Below are positions 7,223-17,582 of a stretch of DNA of 64,000 nt, one piece after another. The notes beneath the pieces are model-generated. The model was not told the DNA's origin and made no database searches. It was given only the letters and a program-made list of their open reading frames with translations. The first letter of the stretch is position 1, and each line of letters opens with the position of its first letter. The stretch comes from Pseudomonas sp. Irchel s3f7 (lineage in GTDB: Bacteria; Pseudomonadota; Gammaproteobacteria; Pseudomonadales; Pseudomonadaceae): NCBI RefSeq assembly GCF_900187615.1, contig NZ_FYDO01000020.1, positions 1 through 64,000 on the forward strand, given 5' to 3'. The position numbers were made by a program, and so were the translations under genes.

Positions 7223-10200
7223 ATGAATGCTGAAGACTCCTTGAAACTTGCTCGCCGGTTTATCGGGTTGCCCCTGGAAAAGCGCCAGATGTTCCTCGCG
7301 GCATTGGCCAGGGAAGGCGTGGAGTTCGCCCGCTTTCCGATTCCATCCGGCGTCGATGCCGAGGATCGTCAGGCACTGTCTTACGCCCAGCAACGCATGT
7401 GGTTTCTCTGGCAACTGGACCCCCACAGCGGCGCCTACAACCTGCCGGGGGCGGTGCGGTTGACCGGGCGTCTGAACCTGTCGGCGCTGGAGCAGGCATT
7501 CGCCAGCCTGGTGGCTCGTCACGAAACCCTGCGCACGGTGTTTGCCCGCGATGCCGATGACAGCTTGCGGCAAGCCCCGAGCGCTGAGCCGCTGCGAATC
7601 GAGCACGTGGACTTCAGTGCACTGCCCGCCGCTGACCGTGAACGCGCCGTGGCTGAAAGCGCAGAGCAACAATCGGTATTGCCGTTCGATCTCGCAGTCG
7701 GCCCCCTGCTGCGGGTGACCTTGCTCAAGCTCGCCGAGCAGGAACATGTCCTGCTGCTGACCCTGCACCACATCGTCTCCGATGGCTGGTCGATGAACGT
7801 GCTGATCGACGAATTCATCGGCTGCTATGACGCGTTCGATGCAGGCACGCAACCGCAACTCGCGCCGCTGCCGATCCAGTACAGCGACTACGCCCTGTGG
7901 CAGCGTCGCTGGCTGGAGGCGGGCGAGCAGGCGCGGCAACTGGCCTACTGGCAGGCGCAGTTGGGCGATGAGCATCCGGTGCTGGAATTGCCACTGGATC
8001 ACTCGCGTCCGGCGATGCCGAGTTATCGCGGCACCCGCTTCGAATTCGCGGTCGACGCACAACTGGCCGAACACCTGCGCTCTACCGCGCAGAAACACAA
8101 CGTCACCCTGTTCATGCTCTTGCTCGGCGCGTTCAACGCGCTGCTGCATCGCTACACCGGGCAAACAGACCTGCGCGTCGGCGTCCCCATCGCCAACCGC
8201 AACCGGGCGGAAATCGAAGGGCTGATCGGTTTTTTCGTCAACACCCAAGTGCTGCGTACGCAACTGGACGGCCAGACGCGGGTCGACGACTTGCTGCGCG
8301 CCATCAAGGAAACCGCCCTCGGTGCCCAGGCCCATCAGGACTTGCCGTTCGAACGTCTGGTCGAGGCATTGAAACTGGAGCGCAGCCTCAGCCACACGCC
8401 GCTGTTCCAGGTGATGTACAACCATCAGCCGCACGTTGCGGACATGGCTTCGGTGAGCACCGCTTCCGGTCTTGAACTGAGTAGCGTCGACTGGCAAAGC
8501 CGCACCACCCAGTTCGACCTGACCCTCGACACCTGGGAGAAGGGCGGCAAGCTGCATGCGGCGCTAACCTACGCCAGCGACCTGTTCGAGGCCGACACCA
8601 TCGCACGCATGGCCGGGCACTGGACGCGTCTGTTGCAGGCGATGGTCGACGACTCGACGCAAAAAATCGGCGAGTTGCCGATGCTGACGGCGGATGAACA
8701 GCAAGTGCTGGTGCATGACTGGAACCGCACCGCCGAGGTTTATCCTGTCGAGCAGTGCATGCATCAGTTGATCCAGGCCCAGGCCCGGCGCACACCCGAG
8801 GCGCCAGCCTTGGTGTTCGGTGAGCGTCAGCTCAGTTACGCGCAACTCGATGCACGCAGCAATCAACTCGCCCATTGCCTGCGCGAGCACGGTGTCGGTC
8901 CGGATGTGTTGGTGGGGATTTGCGTTGAGCGCTCGCTGGAAATGGTCATCGGCCTGCTGGCGATTCTCAAGGCCGGTGGCGCCTATGTACCGCTCGACCC
9001 GGAGTACCCGGCCGAACGCCTGACCTACATGATCGAAGACAGCGCGATTGGCTTGCTGCTCAGCCAAAGCGCATTGCTCGCCGCGTTGCCGACCGAGGGC
9101 GTCAAGGTCATTGCCCTCGACCAGCAAGGGGACTGGCTCGACGGCTACAGCGAAACCTGCCCGCAGGTTGAGGTGCACCCGCTGAACCTGGCCTATGTGA
9201 TTTACACCTCCGGCTCCACGGGCAAACCCAAGGGCGCCGGTAACAGTCACGCAGCGCTGGTCAACCGTTTGTGCTGGATGCAGCAGGCGTACGGGATCGA
9301 TGACAGCGACTCGGTGTTGCAGAAAACTCCGTTCAGTTTTGACGTCTCGGTGTGGGAGTTTTTCTGGCCATTGATGACGGGCGCACGTCTGGTGGTGGCA
9401 CCGCCGGGTGCGCATCGGGAACCGGCGCGGTTGATCCGGATCATCAAGGATTACGGCATCAGCACTTTGCATTTTGTGCCGTCGATGTTGCAGGCGTTTA
9501 TCCATGAGCCGGGTGTCGAGACGTGCTCAAGTCTCAAGCGTATTGCCTGCAGTGGCGAAGCGTTGCCGCTCGACGCACAGTTGCAGGTGTTCGCCAAACT
9601 GCCGGGCGCCGGGCTGTACAACCTGTATGGCCCGACCGAGGCCGCCATCGACGTGACCCATTGGACCTGCATCGACGAAGGCGCCGACAGCGTACCCATC
9701 GGCCGTCCCATCGCCAACCTGCGCACCCATGTGCTGGACGCGCAGTTGCTACCGGTCCCGGCGGGCGTGGCGGGGGAGTTGTACCTCGGCGGCGCCGGGC
9801 TGGCGCGCAGTTATCACCGGCGCCCGGCGCTCACTGCCGAGCGTTTCGTGCCGTGCCCGTTCCATGACGGCGCACGGTTGTACCGCACCGGCGACCGCGT
9901 GCGCCAGCGTGCCGACGGCGTAATCGAATACCTCGGTCGCCTCGACCATCAGGTCAAACTGCGAGGCCTGCGTATTGAGCTTGGCGAAATCGAAACCCGC
10001 CTGATGCAGCATCCGCTGGTGCGCGAAGCGGTGGTGCTGGTGCAGGGCGGCAAGCATCTGGTGGCGTACCTGGTGCTGGAAAACGCCGACGTCGATGCGC
10101 AATGGCCGCCAACCCTCAAGGCCTGGCTATTGAGCTCTTTGCCGGAATACATGGTGCCGACTTACCTGATGCCGCTGGACGCCTTGCCGGTGACCGCCAA

Positions 10201-13200
10201 CGGCAAGCTCGACCGCAAGGCCTTGCCGCTACCGGAAGCCGCGCCGCAGCAAGCCTTCGTCGCACCGCAGGATCCGATGCAAACCGCGCTGGCGCAGATC
10301 TGGCAGGACGTGCTCGGGCTGGAGCGTGTCGGTCTTGAGGACAACTTCTTTGAGTTGGGCGGTGATTCGATCATCTCTATCCAGGTGGTCAGCCGTGCCC
10401 GTCAGGCCGGAATTCGCCTGAGTCCGCGTGATCTGTTCCAGTACCAGACGGTGCGCAGCCTGGCATTGATCGCGCTATTCGACAGCCACAGCGCTGTCGA
10501 TCAAGGCCCGGTCAGCGGTGAGGTGATTCTGACCCCGGCGCAGCGTTACTTTTTCGATCAGGCCATCGCCCAGCGTCAGCACTGGAATCAGTCGCTGTTG
10601 TTGACGCCGCGAGAGGCGTTGAACCCTCAAGCGCTGGAAGCGGCACTGGTCAAGGTCATCAATCACCATGACGCCTTGCGTCTGCGCTTTATCGAAAGTG
10701 CTGACGACTGGAGCCAGCGTCATGCATCACCGGTCGAGTCTTCAGGATTGTGGCAGCGTCGTGCGTTGTCGACCGAAGAACTGACCGGGCTCTGCAATGA
10801 CGCGCAACGCAGCCTCGATCTGGCAGACGGACCGCTGTTGCGCACTCTGCTGGTCGACCTCGACGATGGCAGCCAACGCCTGTTGCTGGCGATCCATCAC
10901 CTGGCGGTGGATGGCGTGTCGTGGCGGGTGTTGCTCGAAGACTTGCAGCAGGCCTATCGGCAAGTGGCGTTGCCCGCGAAAACCAGCGCCTATCAAACCT
11001 GGGCCGCGCACCTGCAACAGCACGTCCAAACACTCAGTGAGCAGTTGCCGTACTGGCAGGCGCAACTGGCTGACGCGCGCGACTTGCCGTGCGACAACCC
11101 GCAGGGCAGTTTGCAGCATCGCCACGGGCACAAGATCGAATCGAAACTCGACGCAGGCTTGACCCAACGTTTGCTGCAACAAGCTCCGGCGGCTTATCGC
11201 ACCCAGGTCAACGACCTGTTGCTCACCGCGTTGGCGCGGGTCATCTGTCGCTGGAGCGGGCACGACTCGACGTTGATCCAGCTCGAAGGCCATGGCCGCG
11301 AAGACCTGTTCGACGGCCTCGACCTGACGCGTACCGTCGGCTGGTTCACCAGTTTGTTCCCCGTGCGCCTGCAACCCGAGGCTGAGACTTGTGATGCAAT
11401 CAAGGCGATCAAGGAGCAACTGCGCGCCGTACCGGCCAAGGGTTTGGGTTATGGGCTGCTGCGCTATCTCGGTGAACCGGCCCAGATCGAAGTCTTGAAA
11501 GGCTTATCGGCGCCAAGGATCACCTTCAATTACCTCGGGCAGTTCGACCGTCAGTTCGATGACGAGGCGCTGTTCGTCCCGGCCTCGGAGAGCGGTGGCC
11601 AGGCCCAGGGCGACGACGCGCCGCTGACCAACTGGCTGACACTGGAAGGCCAGGTCTATGGCGGACAACTCACGCTGCAATGGGGTTTCAGCCGCGACAT
11701 GTTCGCCGACAGCACGGTGCAGCAACTGGCCGATGCCTATGCCGAAGAACTCAAGTCGTTGATCGAGCATTGCTGCGCGACAACGGCGGGCCAGGTCACG
11801 CCTTCGGACTTCCCGCTGGCGCAAATCACTCAGGCGCAACTGGACGCTTTGCCCGTCGCCGCGCCCGCCATCGAGGACGTTTACCCACTGACGCCGATGC
11901 AGCAGGGCATGCTGTTCCACACCCTGTACGAACCTCAGGCCGAGGCCTACATCAATCAATTGCGCCTGGATATTCAGGGCCTTGAAATCGCGGCGTTCGG
12001 CCGGGCGTGGCAGGCGGCGATCAATCGCCACGACATCCTGCGCAGCAGCTTCCACTGGCTGGGGCTTGAGTGCGCGCATCAGGTGATTCATCGCCAGATC
12101 GACCTGCAACTGCAAGTGATCGAAGCAGACGATATCGACCTCGATGCTTTGGCAACTGAAGCGCGCAGCCGTGGTTTCGAACTGAGCAGCGCGCCGTTGT
12201 TTCGCTTGATGCTGGTGCGTCGGGGCCGCGAAGACTGGCACCTGATCTACACCTGTCATCACATCCTCATGGACGGCTGGAGCAACGCGCAATTGCTCGG
12301 CGAAGTCATCCAGCACTATGCCGGCCAGACGTTGGCCAAGCCGTTGGGACAATACCGCGACTACCTCGGCTGGATTGCGCAACAACCGCTGCCGGCCGCC
12401 GAGCAGTTCTGGAAACAGGCACTGGCGCCGCTGGAAACCCAGACGCTGTTGGCGCAAGCCTTGCCGGCGCCGGTCGAAGGGCGAGGTATGGGCGAGCATC
12501 AACTGACTGTTGAAAGTGCCGCGCTGCAACGCCTGAGTGATTTCGCCCGCCAGCAGAAAATCACCCTCAACACCTTGCTTCAAGGTGCATGGGCGCTTCT
12601 GTTGCAGCGCTACACCGGCCAGTCTTGCGTGGCCTTCGGCGCGACGATTGCCGGGCGTTCCGCGTCGTTGCCGGGCATCGAGCAGCAGTTGGGATTGTTC
12701 ATCAACACCTTGCCGATCATTGCCCATCCGTCAGCGTCGCAATCGGTGGGCGATTGGCTCAATCAACTGCAAACCCTGAACCTGAGCCTGCGTGAGTTCG
12801 AACACGTGCCGCTCTACGATATTCAGGGCTGGGCCGGGCAGCAGGGGGCGCTGTTCGACAGTCTGCTGGTGTTCGAAAACTTCCCGGTGGCCGAAGTCCT
12901 CAAGCAAGGCGCGCCAGCGGGCCTGACCTTCGGCGCGCTGCACCATCACGAAATCACCAGTTACCCGCTGACCCTCGGTATTGAAGTCGGCACCGCGTTG
13001 CGTCTGGATTTCAGTTTCGACCGCAGCCGGTTCAGCGCCGCGCAGATCAGCCAGTTGGGCGCGAGTCTGTTGCAGGTGCTGGCGCAGTTCGTAGCCCAAC
13101 CACAGCAGGCACTCGGTGCTGTCAGCCTGCTGGATGCTCAGGCCCAAGACCGAGTACTGCGTAACTCGCGTCCACCGGCAGCGCGACTGGACAGCCCGTT

Positions 13201-16200
13201 GCTGGTCCATCAGCGTTTCGAGCAGCAAGCGACATGCACACCCGATTCGCTGGCGGTGGTAGCGGGTGACGAACGCCTGACGTACGCCCAACTCAATGCG
13301 CAAGCCAACCAACTCGCCCATCGCCTGCGCGCCCACGGTGTCGGGCCGGGGCAGCGGGTCGGCCTGTCGGTACGGCGCAATGCGCGGATGATCGTCAGCC
13401 TGATGGCGATCCTCAAGTCCGGCGCCGGGTATGTGCCGCTGGACCCGGATTACCCGGGCGAGCGCCTGGCCTACATGATCGAAGACAGCGGCATCGACCT
13501 GCTGCTGGCGCAATCGGGCCTGCTCGCCGATGTACTGCTGCCGCAAGGTTTGCCGCGCCTGACGCTGGACTTGAGCGAAGACGCCGGGTACTCCACCGAC
13601 AACCCGGACAACCTTGCCAGCGCCGAAGACCTCGCGTACCTGATCTACACCTCCGGCTCCACCGGACGCCCGAAAGGTGTGTGCCTGGCCCATGCCGCAC
13701 TGCGCGAGTTCTGTGTGATTGCGGCGGATTATTCAGGCCTGACCCCTGAAGACCGCGTGCTGCAATTCGCCACGTTCAGCTTCGACGGCTTCGTCGAGCA
13801 GTGCTATCCACCGCTGTGTGTGGGCGCGGCGTTGGTGATGCGCGGCGATGAACTGTGGGACACCGACATGCTTTATCACCAGATCATTGAGCATGACGTG
13901 ACGGTGGCGGACTTGCCGGCGGCGTATTGGTTCTTGCTGTCCCGGGAGTGGGCCGCTCAGCCTCGGCGCGACAAGGGGCGTTTGCGTCAGGTCCATGTCG
14001 GCGGCGAAGCCATGTCCCTAGAAGGCTTGAAATTGTGGCACGCCGCAGGATTGAGCGATGTGCGTTTGCTCAACACCTACGGGCCGACCGAAGCGACCGT
14101 GGTTTCCAGCATCCACGAATGCACCCTGGCCGATACCCGCAACCCCATCGGCGTGCCCATCGGTAAAGCGCTGCCGGGCCGTGCGTTGTATGTGATCGAC
14201 ACAGAGGGTCATCTGCTGCCGAGCGGTTGCGTCGGCGAGTTGTGCATTGGCGGTGATGCGGGACTCGCCCAGCGCTATCACCAGCGCCCGGACTTGAGTG
14301 CCGAGCGCTTCATCGCCGATCCGTTTTCCACCACACCGGGGGCGCGGCTGTACCGCAGCGGCGACCTCGCACGCTATCGCGAAGACGGCGCGCTGGAGTA
14401 TCTGGGGCGCATCGACCATCAGGTGAAAATCCGTGGCTTCCGGGTCGAGTTGGGTGAGCTCGAAGCGCACCTGCAAGGCTTGCCGATGATCAGCGAAGCG
14501 GCGGTGCTGGTGCACGAAGCCGTGGGTGGCAAGCAGTTGATCGGCTACGTGGTGCCGGCCAATGCCGAACTGCTGAGCACAGATTCGCGTCAACTCACCG
14601 ACACCGTTCGCCGCGCCTTGGGTGAGCGTCTGCCGGATTACATGCTGCCCGCGCAATTGGTCCTGATGGCCGCGCTGCCGCTCAATCGCAACGGCAAGCT
14701 CGACCGTGCGGCGCTACCGGCGCCGGACGTCTGGGAAGCGGCCACAGGCACCGCGCCGCAGGGTGAGCTGGAAAACCAGCTGGCGCAGATCTGGCAACAG
14801 GTGCTGCAGATCCCACGGGTCGATCGCGAAAACAGCTTCTTCGAACTGGGCGGGCATTCGTTGCTGGCCACGCAGATCGTCTCGCAGATACGTCAGCGCC
14901 TCGGCCTGTCGGTGAGCCTGCGTAGCCTGTTCGAACACCCGCGCCTTGAGGATTTCGCCGCGCAGGTGCAAACCCTGCAACGCATCTGCGAGCGCCCGGC
15001 GCTGGTGGCGGACACTGGCGGCGAGCGGCAGCCGTTGTCCTTCGCTCAGCAGCGCTTGTGGTTCCTGTGGAACCTGGAACCGGACAGTTCGATGTACAAC
15101 ATGCCCGGTGCGTTGCGCCTGCGCGGTGAACTGAAACTTGAAGCCTTGCGCCAGACCTTCGACATTCTGGTGCAGCGTCATGCCGTGCTGCGCACCACTT
15201 TCTACGAGGAGGACGGCCAGGCTTGGCAGCGCGTGCAGGGGCAATTGCCGTTGAGTTTTGATGCCATCGACCTGCGGCATTTGCCATCGCCGGATAATGA
15301 GGCCCAGCAGTTGGCCCGCGAAGACGTCGCCCGGCCATTCGATCTGCGCCACGGTCCGCTGCTGCGAGTCCGCGTGCTGCGGGTCGCGGATCAGGAACAC
15401 GTGCTGCTGTTGACCGTGCACCACATCGTTGCCGATGACTGGTCGTTCCGCATCCTGATCAACGAGTTCGTGACGCTGTACCCGAGCCTCAACCGTGGCG
15501 AAACGCCTCAACTTCCAGCCCACAGCGTGCAATACGCCGACTTCGCCAAATGGCAGCGTCAGTGGCTGGAGCAGGGCGGGGAACTGCAACGCCAGCTCGA
15601 TTACTGGCAGCAGCGGCTCGGTGAGCCACTGCCCGTGCTGGAGCTCCCGGCTGACGGCGATCAACGCACGGCCGCGGAAGGCGCCAATGCGCATTTCACC
15701 TTCAGCGCAGAACTGAGCCAGCAACTGCGCGACTTCGCCCAACAGCACGATCTGTCGCTGTTCATGCTGCTGTTGGCCGGTTTCACCCTGGTGTTGCGCC
15801 AGCGCACCGAGGTCAATCGCGTGCGCATCGGCACCGATATCGCCAACCGAAATCAAGCCGAGCTTGAAGAAATGGTCGGCTTCTTCGTTAACCAATTAGT
15901 TCTGCAAATTGACGTGGAGGTCGAGCAGTCGGCCAGGCAGTTGCTGGACGCGTGCCGTCGCGCGGTGCTGGAGGCTTCGGACCATCAAGACCTGCCGTTC
16001 GAGCGACTGGTGGAAGCCTTGCGCTTGCCGCGTCGGGCCGGACGCTCGCCGCTGTTCGACATCAAGCTGATTTACCAGGAAGGCGTCGGTCGCCTGCCGT
16101 CGATGCAAGGCTTGCAGGTCGAGGACTTTGCGTCGGGGCGTCAAGCCGCCGAGATCGGCATGGTCGCCGCGTTCTACAACGACGCCGAGCACGTTCACCT

Positions 16201-16459
16201 GAGTTTCGAGACACCGGCCGGCCAGTACTTGCCGAGCACGCTGGAATGTCTGTTCGAGCAGATTCAGGCCGTGCTGCAAGCGCTGTTGCGCGTCGACGAG
16301 TTGAGCGTGGGCCAATTGCTGGAGGTGGCCACGGACGTGCAGCGCCGCGCCGAAACGCGCCTGAGTGAACAACGCAAGGCCTTGCTCGGCGGCGCCATGG
16401 CGATCAAGCGACGCTCGGCGAACCGCGGCGCGCCGACCGCGCAATCGGCGGCGGACTGA
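7223..16459 (+). CDS. pvdI: Pyoverdine side-chain NRPS, C-A(Ser)-PCP-E-C-A(Lys)-PCP-C
   Basis: About 3078 residues. C1 (LCL type; HHIVSDG about 182); A1 (YTSGSTGKPKG about 661, pocket D-V-W-H-A-S-L-I-D, serine-like); PCP1 (LGGDSI about 1045); E (HHLAVDG about 1224); C2 (DCL type; HHILMDG about 1678); A2 (about 2141, pocket D-G-E-D-H-G-T-V-V, lysine-like); PCP2 (LGGHSL about 2543); terminal C3 (from about 2605) with HHIVADD, where the usual last Gly is Asp. It should add D-Ser then Lys and hand the chain to PvdJ, C3 making the Lys-to-next-residue bond. The ATG at 7223 gives MNAEDSLKLARRF, the N-terminus I associate with the family; an in-frame GTG at 7190 is the alternative. Pocket residues were aligned by eye. 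The symbol follows position; other strains may name it differently. Confidence 0.9.
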   Translation: MNAEDSLKLARRFIGLPLEKRQMFLAALAREGVEFARFPIPSGVDAEDRQALSYAQQRMWFLWQLDPHSGAYNLPGAVRLTGRLNLSALEQAFASLVARHETLRTVFARDADDSLRQAPSAEPLRIEHVDFSALPAADRERAVAESAEQQSVLPFDLAVGPLLRVTLLKLAEQEHVLLLTLHHIVSDGWSMNVLIDEFIGCYDAFDAGTQPQLAPLPIQYSDYALWQRRWLEAGEQARQLAYWQAQLGDEHPVLELPLDHSRPAMPSYRGTRFEFAVDAQLAEHLRSTAQKHNVTLFMLLLGAFNALLHRYTGQTDLRVGVPIANRNRAEIEGLIGFFVNTQVLRTQLDGQTRVDDLLRAIKETALGAQAHQDLPFERLVEALKLERSLSHTPLFQVMYNHQPHVADMASVSTASGLELSSVDWQSRTTQFDLTLDTWEKGGKLHAALTYASDLFEADTIARMAGHWTRLLQAMVDDSTQKIGELPMLTADEQQVLVHDWNRTAEVYPVEQCMHQLIQAQARRTPEAPALVFGERQLSYAQLDARSNQLAHCLREHGVGPDVLVGICVERSLEMVIGLLAILKAGGAYVPLDPEYPAERLTYMIEDSAIGLLLSQSALLAALPTEGVKVIALDQQGDWLDGYSETCPQVEVHPLNLAYVIYTSGSTGKPKGAGNSHAALVNRLCWMQQAYGIDDSDSVLQKTPFSFDVSVWEFFWPLMTGARLVVAPPGAHREPARLIRIIKDYGISTLHFVPSMLQAFIHEPGVETCSSLKRIACSGEALPLDAQLQVFAKLPGAGLYNLYGPTEAAIDVTHWTCIDEGADSVPIGRPIANLRTHVLDAQLLPVPAGVAGELYLGGAGLARSYHRRPALTAERFVPCPFHDGARLYRTGDRVRQRADGVIEYLGRLDHQVKLRGLRIELGEIETRLMQHPLVREAVVLVQGGKHLVAYLVLENADVDAQWPPTLKAWLLSSLPEYMVPTYLMPLDALPVTANGKLDRKALPLPEAAPQQAFVAPQDPMQTALAQIWQDVLGLERVGLEDNFFELGGDSIISIQVVSRARQAGIRLSPRDLFQYQTVRSLALIALFDSHSAVDQGPVSGEVILTPAQRYFFDQAIAQRQHWNQSLLLTPREALNPQALEAALVKVINHHDALRLRFIESADDWSQRHASPVESSGLWQRRALSTEELTGLCNDAQRSLDLADGPLLRTLLVDLDDGSQRLLLAIHHLAVDGVSWRVLLEDLQQAYRQVALPAKTSAYQTWAAHLQQHVQTLSEQLPYWQAQLADARDLPCDNPQGSLQHRHGHKIESKLDAGLTQRLLQQAPAAYRTQVNDLLLTALARVICRWSGHDSTLIQLEGHGREDLFDGLDLTRTVGWFTSLFPVRLQPEAETCDAIKAIKEQLRAVPAKGLGYGLLRYLGEPAQIEVLKGLSAPRITFNYLGQFDRQFDDEALFVPASESGGQAQGDDAPLTNWLTLEGQVYGGQLTLQWGFSRDMFADSTVQQLADAYAEELKSLIEHCCATTAGQVTPSDFPLAQITQAQLDALPVAAPAIEDVYPLTPMQQGMLFHTLYEPQAEAYINQLRLDIQGLEIAAFGRAWQAAINRHDILRSSFHWLGLECAHQVIHRQIDLQLQVIEADDIDLDALATEARSRGFELSSAPLFRLMLVRRGREDWHLIYTCHHILMDGWSNAQLLGEVIQHYAGQTLAKPLGQYRDYLGWIAQQPLPAAEQFWKQALAPLETQTLLAQALPAPVEGRGMGEHQLTVESAALQRLSDFARQQKITLNTLLQGAWALLLQRYTGQSCVAFGATIAGRSASLPGIEQQLGLFINTLPIIAHPSASQSVGDWLNQLQTLNLSLREFEHVPLYDIQGWAGQQGALFDSLLVFENFPVAEVLKQGAPAGLTFGALHHHEITSYPLTLGIEVGTALRLDFSFDRSRFSAAQISQLGASLLQVLAQFVAQPQQALGAVSLLDAQAQDRVLRNSRPPAARLDSPLLVHQRFEQQATCTPDSLAVVAGDERLTYAQLNAQANQLAHRLRAHGVGPGQRVGLSVRRNARMIVSLMAILKSGAGYVPLDPDYPGERLAYMIEDSGIDLLLAQSGLLADVLLPQGLPRLTLDLSEDAGYSTDNPDNLASAEDLAYLIYTSGSTGRPKGVCLAHAALREFCVIAADYSGLTPEDRVLQFATFSFDGFVEQCYPPLCVGAALVMRGDELWDTDMLYHQIIEHDVTVADLPAAYWFLLSREWAAQPRRDKGRLRQVHVGGEAMSLEGLKLWHAAGLSDVRLLNTYGPTEATVVSSIHECTLADTRNPIGVPIGKALPGRALYVIDTEGHLLPSGCVGELCIGGDAGLAQRYHQRPDLSAERFIADPFSTTPGARLYRSGDLARYREDGALEYLGRIDHQVKIRGFRVELGELEAHLQGLPMISEAAVLVHEAVGGKQLIGYVVPANAELLSTDSRQLTDTVRRALGERLPDYMLPAQLVLMAALPLNRNGKLDRAALPAPDVWEAATGTAPQGELENQLAQIWQQVLQIPRVDRENSFFELGGHSLLATQIVSQIRQRLGLSVSLRSLFEHPRLEDFAAQVQTLQRICERPALVADTGGERQPLSFAQQRLWFLWNLEPDSSMYNMPGALRLRGELKLEALRQTFDILVQRHAVLRTTFYEEDGQAWQRVQGQLPLSFDAIDLRHLPSPDNEAQQLAREDVARPFDLRHGPLLRVRVLRVADQEHVLLLTVHHIVADDWSFRILINEFVTLYPSLNRGETPQLPAHSVQYADFAKWQRQWLEQGGELQRQLDYWQQRLGEPLPVLELPADGDQRTAAEGANAHFTFSAELSQQLRDFAQQHDLSLFMLLLAGFTLVLRQRTEVNRVRIGTDIANRNQAELEEMVGFFVNQLVLQIDVEVEQSARQLLDACRRAVLEASDHQDLPFERLVEALRLPRRAGRSPLFDIKLIYQEGVGRLPSMQGLQVEDFASGRQAAEIGMVAAFYNDAEHVHLSFETPAGQYLPSTLECLFEQIQAVLQALLRVDELSVGQLLEVATDVQRRAETRLSEQRKALLGGAMAIKRRSANRGAPTAQSAAD

Positions 16460-16512
16460 TTCAGTCGACGGTGCTCAACCTGCACCGTCGTCAACATTTT
16501 CTGGAGGGGTTT

Positions 16513-17571
16513 ATGAGCGTTTCAACGACCAGGTCCATTGCCAAATTGGGTCGTGGTGCCCGCAAGAGCCTGTCCACCGATCCGACGCAACTGGTGAGTT
16601 TCGCGCCGATGTTCGAGGGCGTCAGCATGCCGCTGGTGTGCCGTCCGGCCGTACCTGGCGTGAGTCTCGTGGAATGGGCGATCCAGAATCGCGCCCTGAT
16701 CGAAACCCGCTTGCTGGAACACGCGGTGATTTTGTTCCGCGGCTTCCAGGTCGCCGACATCGCCGAGTTCAACCGTTGCGTCGATGCGATTTCCGGTGGC
16801 GCGCTGGAGTACCTGTTCCGCGCCTCGCCACGAACCCAGATCACCGGTCAGTTCAAGATCTACAGCTCCACCGATTACCCGGCGCCGGAGAAAATCTTCC
16901 CGCACAACGAGCACTCGTATTCGCCGGTGTTCCCGCGTCATCTGTACTTCTACTGCGACACCCCGTCGACCACCGGCGGTGAAACGCCGTTCGGTGATAC
17001 CCGTCAGATTTTGGCGCGGATCGACCCGGCAGTGCGCGAGGAATTCCAGCGCAAACGCATCCAGTACGTGCGCAACTATGGCGACGGCATGGGCCTGCCG
17101 TGGCAGACCGTGTTCCAGAGCGAGGACCGCGCAGACGTCGAAGCCTACTGCGCGAAGATCGGTATCCAGGCCGAATGGAAGTCCGGCAATCGCCTGCGCA
17201 CCCGGCAAAACGGCCCGGCCATCGTGCGCCACCCGCTGACCGGCGAACGCATCTGGTTCAACCACGGCACCTTCTTTAACGCGCTGACCCTGCCCGACAG
17301 CATCCGCGACAACCTGCTGCGCGAGTTCGGCCCGCAGGACTTGCCACAGAACACCTTTTTCGGTGACGGCACGCCGATTCCCGAGGACGTGATCCGTCAC
17401 CTGCAAGGCATCTACCGCGACGTGATGGTCGAGTTCGCCTGGGAGAAGGGCGACGTGGTCCTGCTCGACAACATCCTCAGCGTGCATGCGCGCAACGAAT
17501 TCACCGGCTACAGAAAAATCCTCACGGCCATGGCCATCGCGCAGAAAAGCGCCGACCTGGATCAGGAATAA
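16513..17571 (+). CDS. TauD/SyrP-like Fe(II)/2-oxoglutarate beta-hydroxylase
   Basis: The 352-residue TauD/TfdA-family dioxygenase has the iron ligands HNE (in FPHNEHSYSP, about residues 133-135) and the distal His in LSVHARN, followed by the 2-oxoglutarate Arg in GYRKI. Relatives such as SyrP and the siderophore beta-hydroxylases hydroxylate Asp or His while it is held on an NRPS. The gene sits between the synthetase that ends in a C domain and the one that begins with an inactive C-like domain. I therefore infer that it hydroxylates the beta-carbon of the residue loaded by PvdJ, probably His (Asp is the alternative). GGAGGGG at 16503-16509 places the start at 16513 rather than the in-frame GTG at 16471. 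Confidence 0.88.
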   Translation: MSVSTTRSIAKLGRGARKSLSTDPTQLVSFAPMFEGVSMPLVCRPAVPGVSLVEWAIQNRALIETRLLEHAVILFRGFQVADIAEFNRCVDAISGGALEYLFRASPRTQITGQFKIYSSTDYPAPEKIFPHNEHSYSPVFPRHLYFYCDTPSTTGGETPFGDTRQILARIDPAVREEFQRKRIQYVRNYGDGMGLPWQTVFQSEDRADVEAYCAKIGIQAEWKSGNRLRTRQNGPAIVRHPLTGERIWFNHGTFFNALTLPDSIRDNLLREFGPQDLPQNTFFGDGTPIPEDVIRHLQGIYRDVMVEFAWEKGDVVLLDNILSVHARNEFTGYRKILTAMAIAQKSADLDQE

Positions 17572-17582
17572 GGACACCCGAC

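Noticed and set aside
7067-8557. Long open frame (496 codons) antisense to the first NRPS gene
   Set aside because: It is a shadow of the GC-rich coding strand. It has no ribosome-binding site and no recognisable domain, and the sense frame is a clear C domain.
7223-16459. First NRPS as pvdL, the chromophore synthetase
   Set aside because: It lacks the N-terminal acyl-CoA ligase domain and the Glu, Tyr and Dab A domains of PvdL. It begins with an LCL C domain, as side-chain synthetases do.
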